DNA of 64,000 bases, from the NCBI GenBank assembly GCA_965198825.1, contig CBDAQB010000002.1:310001-374000 (forward strand), read 5' to 3'. Shown piece by piece: positions 8,184 to 16,315 of this stretch. This DNA is from BOG-908 sp965198825 (GTDB taxonomy: Bacteria > Pseudomonadota > Alphaproteobacteria > Acetobacterales > Acetobacteraceae). The position numbers were made by a program, and so were the translations under genes. Each line of letters starts with the position of its first letter. Within the stretch, counting starts at the first letter, position 1. Under the pieces are notes generated by a model that had not been told where the DNA came from, did not search any database, and worked only from the letters and a program-made list of their open reading frames with translations.

Positions 8184-8360
8184 TCACTCGTCTTCCGAGG
8201 CGGCAGGCTCGAAGGCTTCGCCGTCGCGCCCGGGCACGGCGTACTGGCCGCCGAACCAGCGGCCGAGGTCGATTTGGGCGCAGCGCGGCGAGCAGAAGGG
8301 GCGGGTTGGGGCTTCGGCCGCCTTGCGGCAGATCGGGCAGAGTTCAGGCACGCGGGGCAT
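8184..8360 (-). CDS. yacG: DNA gyrase inhibitor YacG
   Basis: A 58-residue zinc-ribbon protein. The start MPRVPELCPICRK supplies one CxxC pair and PFCSPRCAQIDLG the CxxxC pair, followed by the family signature RWFGGQYAVPG. YacG binds one zinc and inhibits gyrase by preventing DNA binding. The ATG at 8360 lies 17 bases inside the end of the RNase E/G gene, so the two are coupled; the order infA-maf-RNase G-yacG is standard in alphaproteobacteria. Confidence 0.93.
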   Translation of the reverse strand: MPRVPELCPICRKAAEAPTRPFCSPRCAQIDLGRWFGGQYAVPGRDGEAFEPAASEDE

Positions 8361-9438
8361 CCTCGATGATCCAGGCTTGCGGCCCGAGCGATGGGTCGCT
8401 CGCGAGGATCAGGGGGTGCGTCATGCGCCGTGCAAGATCCGCCATGGCAACAGCATCGGACTGCAAGGCGGACACGATGGCAGGCGATGCCCGCAAGGCC
8501 AGCCGTTGCGAGGGCGTTGCAGCGGCCAGACGCAGGGCGGCGAGCCCCGACGCATGAGGGCCGGCCAGCATTTCGTGCAAAGGCGGATGGATGCGCGGGC
8601 GGAGGATCTCCGCCAGCCCCAGCCCGGTAAACCCGACCAGGCGCGGGTGGGCGGGATCGGTCCGAAGCGCCTCCTCCAGCGCCGGCGCGAGCACATTCCG
8701 CTTCCGCACAGGCATGCCGGCGAAATCGACCAGGATGGCGCCGCCGAGGTTGCGCAGGCGTATCTGCCTGGCGAGTTCGGGAATGGCCTCGCGGTTGGCT
8801 GCGAGCTGAGCATTGCCCTTTGCCGCACGCACAGCGGTTGCCGCGGCGGTGTCGAGGTCGATCGCGGTCAGCGCGGGCGTCGGCACGATGCTGGCGCGCA
8901 TGCCACCTGGCAGATTGCAATCCGTCTGGCCCAGGGCCTCGATTTCCGCCTCGAGCGCGTCGTCGAAGGCGCGCGCCACTAGCCGCGCACGGTCTCCGAG
9001 CGTGGGGCGCATGGCGGCGAAAGCGGCCGGATCGTCGATGAGAACGGCGGCCTTGGGATGCAGCGCCGCCGCCCGTTCCAGCGCACCAGGACCGCGCTGA
9101 AGCAGGCGCGGCGGGCCTTCCGCAGGCGGTGCGTTCGAAGCGCCGGAAAGCCGCGGCCCCTTGCCACCCTGCGCGGCCCTGGTGACGGTGAGGGCCACGG
9201 GCGCACCTGCCTGAAGACCCTCTGCACCCGCGCTGTCCGGCAGAAAGCCCTCGGCGCCCTCCAGAGTCACGAAGGCGCCGGCCATGGCAGGAACGCGCGC
9301 GGCGATGCGCCCGATATGAAGGTCGCCTACGCCATCCGGCGCGCCAGGGCGGCCGATGGCGAAATCCAGCAGGGTATCATCGTCCATCACCGCGACCCGC
9401 ACCTCTCCCGGGCTGCAGGCCGCGAGGATGCGTCTCAC
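8344..9438 (-). CDS. Ribonuclease E/G family protein
   Basis: 364 residues. The N-terminal half contains an S1-like segment (VGDLHIGRIAARVPAM and AFVTLEGAEGFLPD); the catalytic part carries the Mg-binding ALTAIDLDTAAA and ILVDFAGM. It lacks the long C-terminal scaffold of RNase E, so it is RNase G-like, cutting single-stranded AU-rich RNA. The start is GTG at 9438 in a GTGA overlap with the maf stop; the open frame extends upstream but only as maf antiframe. Confidence 0.9.
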   Translation of the reverse strand: MRRILAACSPGEVRVAVMDDDTLLDFAIGRPGAPDGVGDLHIGRIAARVPAMAGAFVTLEGAEGFLPDSAGAEGLQAGAPVALTVTRAAQGGKGPRLSGASNAPPAEGPPRLLQRGPGALERAAALHPKAAVLIDDPAAFAAMRPTLGDRARLVARAFDDALEAEIEALGQTDCNLPGGMRASIVPTPALTAIDLDTAAATAVRAAKGNAQLAANREAIPELARQIRLRNLGGAILVDFAGMPVRKRNVLAPALEEALRTDPAHPRLVGFTGLGLAEILRPRIHPPLHEMLAGPHASGLAALRLAAATPSQRLALRASPAIVSALQSDAVAMADLARRMTHPLILASDPSLGPQAWIIEDAPRA

Positions 9439-10037
9439 GGCAGCATGGCGCCGCGGCCGCGCAGCAACTGCGCGGTTTCGAACAGCGGCAGGCCGACCAC
9501 GCCCGAGTAGCTGCCGGACAAGGCGCGCACGAAGGCGCTCGCAAAGCCCTGTATGGCGTAGCCGCCCGCCTTGCCCTGCCATTCGCCGCCCTCGACATAG
9601 GCCGCCTTCTGGGCATCGGTGAGACGCGCGAAAATCACGCTGGTCTCGGAAAGCCGCTCGGAGCGGGCGCCTTCCGGCGTCACCAGCACGACGGCGGTCA
9701 GCACGTGATGACGGCGGCCGGACAGCAGATCGAGGCAGCGGCGCGCCTGGTCGGCGGTTTCGGCTTTCGGGAGAATGCGCCGGCCCACGGCAACGACGGT
9801 GTCCGCAGCCAGAACGAAGTCGCCTGGCGCATCGGCGGCAGCAGCCTTGGCACGCGCGACGCGCACCACATGCGGCCGGGGCAGCTCGGCCGGGAGCACG
9901 CTTTCGTCGATGTCTGTGGCGATGATCCGGTCTGGGACCAGCCCGATCTGGGCCAGAAGGGCGAGGCGGCGAGGGCTCGCGGAAGCCAGGACGAGGGACG
10001 CGCGCCCCGGCGAAAAAGGCGTTACTTGAAGCGAAAT
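9435..10037 (-). CDS. maf: Maf-like nucleotide pyrophosphatase, apparent ATT start
   Basis: From the conserved LASASPRR active-site motif through DFVLAADTVVAVG, VILPKAETA-like KAETADQAR and GEWQGKAGGYAIQG, this is a complete Maf that hydrolyses non-canonical or standard NTPs. The motif SASPRR needs coding up to at least 9990, yet there is no ATG, GTG or TTG in frame between 9899 (a GTG far inside the protein) and beyond 10250, and none in any frame between the infA stop and the motif. ATT at 10037, nine bases after AAGGG, gives a 200-residue protein of normal length starting (M)SLQVTPFSPGR. This start is inference; CTG at 9989 or a sequence error are alternatives. Confidence 0.85.
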   Translation of the reverse strand: MSLQVTPFSPGRASLVLASASPRRLALLAQIGLVPDRIIATDIDESVLPAELPRPHVVRVARAKAAAADAPGDFVLAADTVVAVGRRILPKAETADQARRCLDLLSGRRHHVLTAVVLVTPEGARSERLSETSVIFARLTDAQKAAYVEGGEWQGKAGGYAIQGFASAFVRALSGSYSGVVGLPLFETAQLLRGRGAMLP

Positions 10038-10243
10038 GTTATCCGGCCCTTGGAGAGATCGTAGGGCGTCATTTCCACGTTGACCCGGTCGCCGGCCAGA
10101 ACGCGGATGCGGTTCTTGCGCATCTTGCCGCTCGTGTGAGCGAGTATCGAATGGTCGTTGGTATCGAGCTTTACGCGAAACATCGCATTGGGCAGCAGTT
10201 CTGTAACAATACCGCTGAACTCGATCATATCTTCTTTGGACAT
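10022..10243 (-). CDS. infA: Translation initiation factor IF-1
   Basis: 73 residues with the single S1/OB fold of IF-1: SKEDMIEFSGIVTELLP, FRVKLDTNDHSILAHTSGKM, RIRVLAGDRVNVEMTPYDL and the terminal KGRITFRFK. It binds the ribosomal A site during initiation. ATG at 10243 is the family start. The 3' end overlaps the proposed maf start by 16 bases. It follows hisD on the same strand. Confidence 0.97.
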   Translation of the reverse strand: MSKEDMIEFSGIVTELLPNAMFRVKLDTNDHSILAHTSGKMRKNRIRVLAGDRVNVEMTPYDLSKGRITFRFK

Positions 10244-10346
10244 CAAGCCTCTTTATAGATGATTACAGTCTCGAATGTGAGGGTTTAGGCCAGGTGGATC
10301 AAGGAAGGCCAGGGCGCTTTGCCCATGCCTGCCGGTCACGCGCCGC

Positions 10347-11630
10347 CTAGAGCCGCAGCGAAATGCTCCTGGCATGGGCACCCAATCCCTCTGCCGTCGC
10401 CAGCGCCACACCGGCCGGACCGACCTGCGCCAGGGCCGCCGCATCGGCATCCACCCAGGTGGTGCGCTTGAGGAAATCATAAACCGACAGGCCGGAGGCG
10501 AACCGCGCCGTCCGCCCGGTGGGCAGCACATGGTTCGGTCCCGCGACGTAATCTCCCAGCGCCTCTGGCGTGAACCGCCCGAGGAACGCGGCGCCGGCAT
10601 GGCGTATGCGAGCGAACAGGGAAGCGGGATCGGCCACCATGATCTGGAGGTGCTCAGGCGCCAGCCGGTCGGTCAGCGCCGCCGCCTCCTCGAAATCGCG
10701 CACCAGGATGACCGCGCCATGGGCGTCCCAGCTCGCACGCGCGATCACCCCGCGCGCCATCGTTCCGAGTTCGGCTTCCACCTGCGCTACCACCGCATCG
10801 GCGAACGCCGCGTCGTCGGTGATCAGGATCGACTGCGCCACCTCGTCATGCTCGGCCTGGGCCAGCAGATCGACCGCGACATGGAGCGGGTCGTTCTCCG
10901 CATCGGCCAGGATGACGACCTCCGAAGGCCCGGCCACCCCATCGATGCCGACGCGGCCGAAAACCTGCCGCTTCGCCTCGGCGACATAGGCGTTGCCGGG
11001 ACCCACGATGCGGTCCACCGCCGCGATCGTCGCCGTGCCGTAGGCCATCGCCCCCACCGCCTGCGCGCCGCCCACGCGGAAAATCTCGGTAACGCCCGCC
11101 CGGCGCGCCGCCGCCAGCACCAGCGGGTTCAGCACGCCGCCGGGGCAGGGCACGCACATCGCAATCCGGCCGACGCCCGCCACGCGCGCCGGCATGGCAT
11201 TCATCAGAACGCTCGACGGATAGGCCGCCTTGCCGCCAGGCACATAGATGCCGACGCTGTCGAGCGCATTCCAGCGCATGCCCATGACCAGCCCGGCATC
11301 GTCGCGCATCTGCAAATCGATCGGCATCAGCGCACTGTGGAACGCCTCGATGCGCGTCGCCGCCACATCGAGTGCTTCGAGAAGCTCCGCCGACACCAGG
11401 GCGCAAGCCGCCTCGATCTCCGCCGCCGTCACACGCAGCCCCGCGGGCGCCAGGCTCAGGCGGTCGAACCGTTCGGTATAGTCGCAGACGGCTGCGTCGC
11501 CGCGCACCCGCACGTCGGCGAGAATGTCGGCCACCGCGCGATCCACGCTCTGCGTTGTCTGGCGCGCCGAGTCCAGCAGCGCCTCGAACTCGCCCCCGAA
11601 CCCCGCCTCCGCCGTGGAAAGACGCTTCAT
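10347..11630 (-). CDS. hisD: Histidinol dehydrogenase
   Basis: 427 residues. The visible landmarks are GIYVPGGKAAYPSSVLM, the Q/H catalytic region AEHDEVAQSILIT and LAPEHLQIM with downstream NHVLPTGRTARFASGLS. The enzyme oxidises L-histidinol to histidine in two NAD-dependent steps using zinc. ATG at 11630 (MKRLSTAEAG) lies only 4 bases after the hisG stop, so hisG-hisD are one unit, with infA 103 bases downstream. Confidence 0.97.
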   Translation of the reverse strand: MKRLSTAEAGFGGEFEALLDSARQTTQSVDRAVADILADVRVRGDAAVCDYTERFDRLSLAPAGLRVTAAEIEAACALVSAELLEALDVAATRIEAFHSALMPIDLQMRDDAGLVMGMRWNALDSVGIYVPGGKAAYPSSVLMNAMPARVAGVGRIAMCVPCPGGVLNPLVLAAARRAGVTEIFRVGGAQAVGAMAYGTATIAAVDRIVGPGNAYVAEAKRQVFGRVGIDGVAGPSEVVILADAENDPLHVAVDLLAQAEHDEVAQSILITDDAAFADAVVAQVEAELGTMARGVIARASWDAHGAVILVRDFEEAAALTDRLAPEHLQIMVADPASLFARIRHAGAAFLGRFTPEALGDYVAGPNHVLPTGRTARFASGLSVYDFLKRTTWVDADAAALAQVGPAGVALATAEGLGAHARSISLRL

Positions 11631-11634
11631 GCCG

Positions 11635-12333
11635 TCACGCGAGCGCCGCGCGGAAGCGCGCAAGCCAGGCGCCGACTTCTTCCGGCCGGGTCTTCAATGC
11701 CGTGCGGTTCACGATCAGCCTGCTGGTGACATGGGCGATCACCTCGGTCTCGCGCAGCCCGTTCGCCGCCAGGGTGGACCCCGTCTGAACCAGATCGACG
11801 ATCAGCCGGGACAACCCGAGCCCGGGCGCCAGCTCCATCGCCCCGTTCAGATGAACGACCTCCGCATGCACCCCGCGCGCCGCGAAATGGCGCCGCGCGG
11901 TGTTCGGGTATTTCGTCGCCACCCGGACCACCGACCAGCGCGCCGGATCGTCCGCCGGATCGTCCTCGGGCGCCGCGACCGATACCCGGCACGCCCCGAT
12001 GCCCAGATCGAGCGGCGCATAGATCTCCGGATAATCGAACTCGCCCAGAACATCCGCGCCGCAAATGCCGATATGCGCGCCGCCATACGCCACGAACGTC
12101 GCGACGTCGAAAGGGCGGACGCGTACGACGTCGAGGTGAGGGTCGTTGGTGGGAAAACGCAGCCGGCGGCTGTCCTCGTCCGTGAAGTCGGGTGCCGGGA
12201 TGAGGCCGGCGCGGGCGAGCAGCGGCCCGCACTCGGCGAGGATGCGGCCCTTTGGCAAGGCCAGTATCAGCGGCGCCTCGGCTTGCGGATCAGCATCCGG
12301 CGCCAAGGCGGCAGCGCGAAAAGGGGCAGTCAT
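11635..12333 (-). CDS. hisG: ATP phosphoribosyltransferase, short form
   Basis: 232 residues, with LILALPKGRIL, the substrate segment GICGADVLGEF and the PRPP motif DLVQTGSTLAANGL. It lacks the C-terminal ACT-like regulatory domain, so it is the short form that needs the HisZ subunit, not seen here. It catalyses the first step of histidine synthesis. ATG at 12333 is the start, with no room for a longer N-terminus of family type. Its upstream side faces a low-GC spacer and a divergent esterase gene. Confidence 0.96.
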   Translation of the reverse strand: MTAPFRAAALAPDADPQAEAPLILALPKGRILAECGPLLARAGLIPAPDFTDEDSRRLRFPTNDPHLDVVRVRPFDVATFVAYGGAHIGICGADVLGEFDYPEIYAPLDLGIGACRVSVAAPEDDPADDPARWSVVRVATKYPNTARRHFAARGVHAEVVHLNGAMELAPGLGLSRLIVDLVQTGSTLAANGLRETEVIAHVTSRLIVNRTALKTRPEEVGAWLARFRAALA

Positions 12334-12784
12334 GGCGCCTTCCAACAAGGTGCGGGTGCCTAGCACCCGAGGGCTCTCGAGGAAAGCCGGGTGGCGGGAA
12401 CGGCGCCTGTTTGGGAGAGAGGGCGGTTCAGATTGTCGCCGCGAAGCCGGGGAGCGGCTCGCCGGTCGGACGACAGGTTCGCCAGTCCCCTCGGGGGAGA
12501 TAGTTGGCTACACGATATCGTGTGAAAGCTGTTGCGCTCTGCGCAACCAAAGCTCGCGTCGGAGCACGCAAGCGACTATTTCCTGCCTTGACGACCGTAT
12601 GGGTCGAATTGTCGCAACCCAATCGCATTTTCGTTTCGTTCTGACGGTTTTTAGACAAAGTTGGCCCGGCCACTTGGGTTTTTGTGTTTCGCTCTTGGAC
12701 GCGAGCATCGATTGCTTTTGTTGATTGGGCGCTACAGATTGCAGCCGGGCACGAACCAAGAAGTCGGCCCATGGGAGAAATGAA
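12334..12784. promoter_or_regulatory. 451-base gene-free divergent spacer, lower GC, with palindrome
   Basis: The space between divergent hisG and the esterase gene holds no convincing coding frame and is visibly richer in A/T than its flanks (for example around 12600-12725). It must contain both promoters. A perfect 14-bp palindrome ACACGATATCGTGT lies at 12510-12523 and looks like a repressor operator. Promoter boxes could not be assigned with confidence. Confidence 0.5.
12510..12523. promoter_or_regulatory. Perfect 14-bp palindrome, candidate operator
   Basis: ACACGATATCGTGT reads identically on both strands and stands in the spacer between hisG and the esterase gene, 262 bases before the esterase start. 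The length and symmetry suit a TetR- or LacI-type dimer site. No regulator gene is adjacent, so the assignment is inference. Confidence 0.35.
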
Positions 12785-13933
12785 GTGCAACGACATCATC
12801 AGATCGCGCCCCCGCGCGCGTGCGCCTTTGCGTCCACGGCTTTCGCTTCGCTCGCCGCCATCCTGGCGCTGGGCATCACCACACATGGCGCTGCCGCCAG
12901 CGACCTGACCAGTCCGCTGGTTCTGGTTGATTCCGGCAGCTTCTTCGTCGGCGGGCAACCGGAACTGAGCCCGGCCATCAGTGGCAATCCGAAGGGCCCG
13001 GCCGGTTTCGGCTACTCGAACTCCGACACCATCACCGTCGATCAGATGTATGTGCAGTTTGAAGTTCCCAGGGCGACCAAAGGCAACATCCCGATCATCA
13101 TGATCCACGGCTGCTGCCTGACGGCAAAATCGTGGGAAGACACACCCGATGGCCGCATGGGCTGGTACGAGTATTTCGTTCGCAATCATCACGCCGTCTA
13201 CTTGCCGGATCAGTCGGGGCGCGCCCGCTCCGGCTTCGATGCTACTTCGATCAACGAGGTCGCCGTCGGAGCCCAGCCGGCCAGCACGCTGCCCGACATA
13301 TTCACCTTCGGGCGCAACTCCGCCTGGGATCTGTTCCGCTTTGGCCCAAGCTACCCGACTGCGTGGAAGGATTCGCAATTTCCGTTGGAGGCGCTTGGCG
13401 AATTTGCCAAGCAGGTGATCCCCGACGAGAACGCGACCCTGCCGAATCCCAACCCCACTTACAAGAACCTGGCGCAGACCGCCGTGCTCGCGGGAGGCGC
13501 CGTGGTGATCGGCCATTCGGAATCGGGCTTCTTCCCGGAGGAAGCGGCGCTTACCGACAGTTCGGCCATTCGCGGCATCATCTCCATCGAAGGCGGCTGC
13601 CCGACGCTCAACCAAGGCCAGGCGGAGACGCTATCTACCATCCCGACCATGTTCATGTTCGGCGATCACCTGGCCGGGTCTGTCATCTCCGGTAAACTTT
13701 GGACCGCCAATCTCGAGGGCTGCAAGAAGGCGGCAGCCGCCATCAATGCGGCGGGCGGCAACGCACAGGTCATTCAGCTGCCGCAGCTCGGCTTCAAAGG
13801 CAACAGCCACATGCTCATGATGGATCGCAACAATCTGCAAATCGCCGATTACATCCTGAGCTGGATTCAGAAGAACGTGAACCAGAAGCAAGGTCCTCGC
13901 CTGGTAGGCAAGAACCGCAACGCAGGCGGCTGA
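12785..13933 (+). CDS. Secreted alpha/beta-hydrolase esterase, esterase-713-like
   Basis: 382 residues. A signal peptide (about 1-37, ending HGAAAS) is followed by an alpha/beta-hydrolase domain: oxyanion region MIHGCCLTAKSWE with two adjacent cysteines, DQSGRARSGF, the nucleophile elbow VIGHSESGFF, the acid region MFMFGDHLAG and the histidine in FKGNSHMLMMDRNN. From memory this matches Alcaligenes esterase 713, which has a vicinal disulfide next to the active site. The start is GTG at 12785 behind GGGAGA; an upstream in-frame ATG-less extension to 12725 was rejected. It is an isolated gene between murA and hisG, probably acquired. Confidence 0.88.
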   Translation: MQRHHQIAPPRACAFASTAFASLAAILALGITTHGAAASDLTSPLVLVDSGSFFVGGQPELSPAISGNPKGPAGFGYSNSDTITVDQMYVQFEVPRATKGNIPIIMIHGCCLTAKSWEDTPDGRMGWYEYFVRNHHAVYLPDQSGRARSGFDATSINEVAVGAQPASTLPDIFTFGRNSAWDLFRFGPSYPTAWKDSQFPLEALGEFAKQVIPDENATLPNPNPTYKNLAQTAVLAGGAVVIGHSESGFFPEEAALTDSSAIRGIISIEGGCPTLNQGQAETLSTIPTMFMFGDHLAGSVISGKLWTANLEGCKKAAAAINAAGGNAQVIQLPQLGFKGNSHMLMMDRNNLQIADYILSWIQKNVNQKQGPRLVGKNRNAGG

Positions 13934-13939
13934 CTAGAG

Positions 13940-13968
13940 GCGGCCGCGGCACAAGCCGCGGCCGCTTT
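13940..13968 (+). terminator. Rho-independent terminator after esterase gene
   Basis: A perfect 11-bp stem (GCGGCCGCGGC with GCCGCGGCCGC) with ACAA loop is followed by TTT, seven bases after the esterase stop. The convergent murA stop is at 14015, so it may serve both strands. Confidence 0.85.
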
Positions 13969-14014
13969 CATCGGGCTGTCAGTGTAGCGGGTTCGGACGT
14001 TACAAAGTCTTCGC

Positions 14015-15280
14015 TTACTTCCTGCTGCTGATCCTCTCGATCTGAGCCCCGCAGGCGCCGAGCTTCAGCTCCACCGCCTCGTAGCCCCGATCCAGGTGAT
14101 AGACGCGGTCCACGATCGTTTCCCCTTCGGCTGCGAGGCCGGCGAGGATGAGCGAGACGGAGGCGCGCAGGTCGGTCGCCATCACGGGGGCGCCGTGCAG
14201 CGTGGGCACGCCGCGCACGATGGCCGAGGAGCCATGCACGTTGATGCGCGCGCCCAGCCGGTTCATTTCCGCCACGTGCATGAAGCGGTTCTCGAAGATG
14301 GTTTCGGTGATCATTGCGGCGCCCTGGGCCACAGACATGAGCGCCATGAATTGCGCCTGCATGTCGGTCGGGAAGCCAGGGTAGGCCTCGGTCTTGATGT
14401 CGGTGCCGTGCAGCCCGTTGAGCCGGTGCACCGCGAGGCCGTCCGATTCCTCGGTGATTTCGATGCCGGCTTCCGACAGCGCCACCGCCAGTGCCGCGAT
14501 ATGCTCGAGCCGGGCGCCGAGCAGCTTGACCGAGCCGCCGGCGATGCCCGCTGCGCAGGCGTAGGTGCCTGTCTCGATGCGGTCGGGCACGATCGGGTGC
14601 TCGGCGCCATGCAGCCGCGCGACGCCGTCGATGGTGAGCTGGTCGGTGCCGATGCCTTCGATACGCGCTCCCATGCGCAGGAGGCATTCCGCGAGGTCGG
14701 AGATTTCCGGCTCGCGCGCAGCGTTCGTCAGCACCGTGCGGCCGTTCGCCAGACAAGCGGCCATGAGCAGATTTTCCGTGGCGCCGACCGAGACGAACGG
14801 GAATACGATCTCCGCGCCCTGCAATCCTTGCGGCGCCTCGGCGATGACATAGCCACCGTCGAGCACGATGGTGGCGCCCATCTGCTCCAGCCCCTTCAGA
14901 TGCAGATCGACCGGCCTTGCGCCGATCGCGCAACCACCTGGCAGCGACACGCGCGCCTCGCGGCAGCGCGCCAGCAGCGGCCCCAGCACCAGGATCGAAG
15001 CGCGCATCTGCCTGACGATCTCGTAGGGCGCCACCGTGTTGGTAATGGCGCCGCCTAGCGTCAGCATGCGGCCGCCATCCGCGGCAGACACTTCGATACC
15101 ATGCTGGCTGAGCAGTTCGCCCATCGTATCGAGATCGGCGAGTTTTGGCACGTTTGAGAGCACCAGGCGGTCGTCTGTGAGCAGGCCTGCCGCCATGAGG
15201 GGGAGCCCCGCGTTCTTCGCGCCCCTGATCTGGATGTTTCCTGAAAGGGGGCGACCGCCTTTTACGCGTATTCTGTCCAA
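14015..15280 (-). CDS. murA: UDP-N-acetylglucosamine 1-carboxyvinyltransferase
   Basis: 421 residues. The start MDRIRVKGGRPLSG is typical MurA, followed by IRGAKNAGLPLMAA (catalytic Lys/Asn), RASILVLGPLLAR and the fosfomycin-target Cys in PGGCAIGARPVDLH; the end RGYEAVELKLGACGA is also conserved. It commits UDP-GlcNAc to peptidoglycan synthesis. The start is TTG at 15280, chosen by alignment to the family; the longer open frame begins inside the repeat element and is spurious. It is separated from hisG by the esterase. Confidence 0.96.
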   Translation of the reverse strand: MDRIRVKGGRPLSGNIQIRGAKNAGLPLMAAGLLTDDRLVLSNVPKLADLDTMGELLSQHGIEVSAADGGRMLTLGGAITNTVAPYEIVRQMRASILVLGPLLARCREARVSLPGGCAIGARPVDLHLKGLEQMGATIVLDGGYVIAEAPQGLQGAEIVFPFVSVGATENLLMAACLANGRTVLTNAAREPEISDLAECLLRMGARIEGIGTDQLTIDGVARLHGAEHPIVPDRIETGTYACAAGIAGGSVKLLGARLEHIAALAVALSEAGIEITEESDGLAVHRLNGLHGTDIKTEAYPGFPTDMQAQFMALMSVAQGAAMITETIFENRFMHVAEMNRLGARINVHGSSAIVRGVPTLHGAPVMATDLRASVSLILAGLAAEGETIVDRVYHLDRGYEAVELKLGACGAQIERISSRK

Positions 15281-15312
15281 CGGAAGAAAACTCCAGGTAA
15301 AGAAAAGAAGGC

Positions 15313-15427
15313 GTTCTTTTTTGAAAAAAAGAACCAAAAAACTTTTGGGATGTTTGGGCAGTGCCTTGTCCGCTCTAACCCAGGCAAAGTGGCAAAAGTT
15401 TTTTGCTTCTTTTTTTCAAAAAAGAAG
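15313..15427. repeat. Paired A/T hairpin element (copy 2, complete)
   Basis: The left unit (GTTC-type cap: GTTCTTTTTTGAAAAAAAG then AAC) and an inverted right unit at 15393-15427 (GCTTC-type cap) surround a 40-base spacer. It lies between the tandem leftward dcd and murA genes, starting 33 bases upstream of the murA TTG. Confidence 0.9.
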
Positions 15428-15438
15428 TGCTTTCTTTC

Positions 15439-15993
15439 TTACAATCGGGGCAGTGCCACGCCCCGCTGATGCATATACTTCCCCGCCTTATCGGCATAGC
15501 TGACCTCAGGCGGCGTATCGCCTTTCAAAAACAAGAACTGACAAATGCCTTCATTGGCATGGATCTTTGCAGGCAATGGCGTGGTGTTGCTGATTTCGAT
15601 GGTGACCTGCCCTTCCCACTCCGGTTCGAGCGGCGTCACGTTCACAATGATGCCGCAGCGCGCGTAGGTCGATTTGCCGAGGCAGATGACGAGAATGTCG
15701 CGCGGGATGCGGAAATATTCGACGGTATGCGCGAGCGCAAAACTGTTCGGCGGAATGATGCACACCGGCGCACGGCGCGTGACGAAGCTCTCCTCGGAGA
15801 ACGCCTTCGGATCGACGATGGCGCTGTCCACGTTGGTGAAGATGCGGAAATCGTCGGCGACGCGCGCATCGTAGCCGTAGCTCGACAGGCCGTAGCTGAT
15901 GACGCCTTCGCGCCTTTGCGTTTCCACGAACGGATCGATCATGGCGTGTTCCTGCGCCATGGTGCGTATCCAGTGGTCGGGCATCACCGGCAT
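15439..15993 (-). CDS. dcd: dCTP deaminase
   Basis: 184 residues: MPVMPDHWIRTMA at the N-terminus, the trimeric dUTPase-like fold with GKSTYARCGIIVNVTPLEPEW (catalytic region containing Arg and Glu), and the terminal YMHQRGVALP. It deaminates dCTP to dUTP for dTTP synthesis. A second ATG at 15984 (MPDHWIR) is a possible start. A small Ala-rich gene lies 7 bases upstream on the same strand. Confidence 0.95.
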   Translation of the reverse strand: MPVMPDHWIRTMAQEHAMIDPFVETQRREGVISYGLSSYGYDARVADDFRIFTNVDSAIVDPKAFSEESFVTRRAPVCIIPPNSFALAHTVEYFRIPRDILVICLGKSTYARCGIIVNVTPLEPEWEGQVTIEISNTTPLPAKIHANEGICQFLFLKGDTPPEVSYADKAGKYMHQRGVALPRL

Positions 15994-16000
15994 GGGGAAA

Positions 16001-16189
16001 TCAGTCCGCCTGCTTGATGGTGTCGGGCGAGGGTGCCGACGCGCTGCGCTGCTGGTTCTGCTGGCGCCGCTTGCGCAGGTTTTCGCGCAGCGCTGCCGCC
16101 TCGCGCGCCTGGCGCGCGGCACGGTCGGCCTCTGCCCGCGCGGTGGGCGGGTGTACTGTCTGGGGTGGGGGAGCAACGCGGTCGGCCAT
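16001..16189 (-). CDS. Small basic Ala/Arg-rich protein, dcd-linked
   Basis: 62 residues starting MADRVAPPPQ with a central helix AREAAALRENLRKRRQQ. Many small alphaproteobacterial proteins of unknown role share an ALRENLRKRK-like segment, which is the main reason to call this a gene. The stop lies 7 bases before the dcd start, so co-transcription is likely. No function can be assigned. Confidence 0.6.
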   Translation of the reverse strand: MADRVAPPPQTVHPPTARAEADRAARQAREAAALRENLRKRRQQNQQRSASAPSPDTIKQAD

Positions 16190-16315
16190 CGCCTAGAGAA
16201 AGCAGGATGAGCCCGGTGCCGCAAGGCAGTAGGATAAGTCTATGCCGCAAGGCAGTTGGCGGTTTGTCCGGTCTGTGACACGTAGATGGCTCATTCCGCG
16301 CCCAGGAACGCCCGC

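Noticed and set aside
12725..12784. Upstream extension of the esterase frame
   Set aside because: No ribosome-binding site, and it would put charged residues before the signal peptide; GTG 12785 has GGGAGA upstream.
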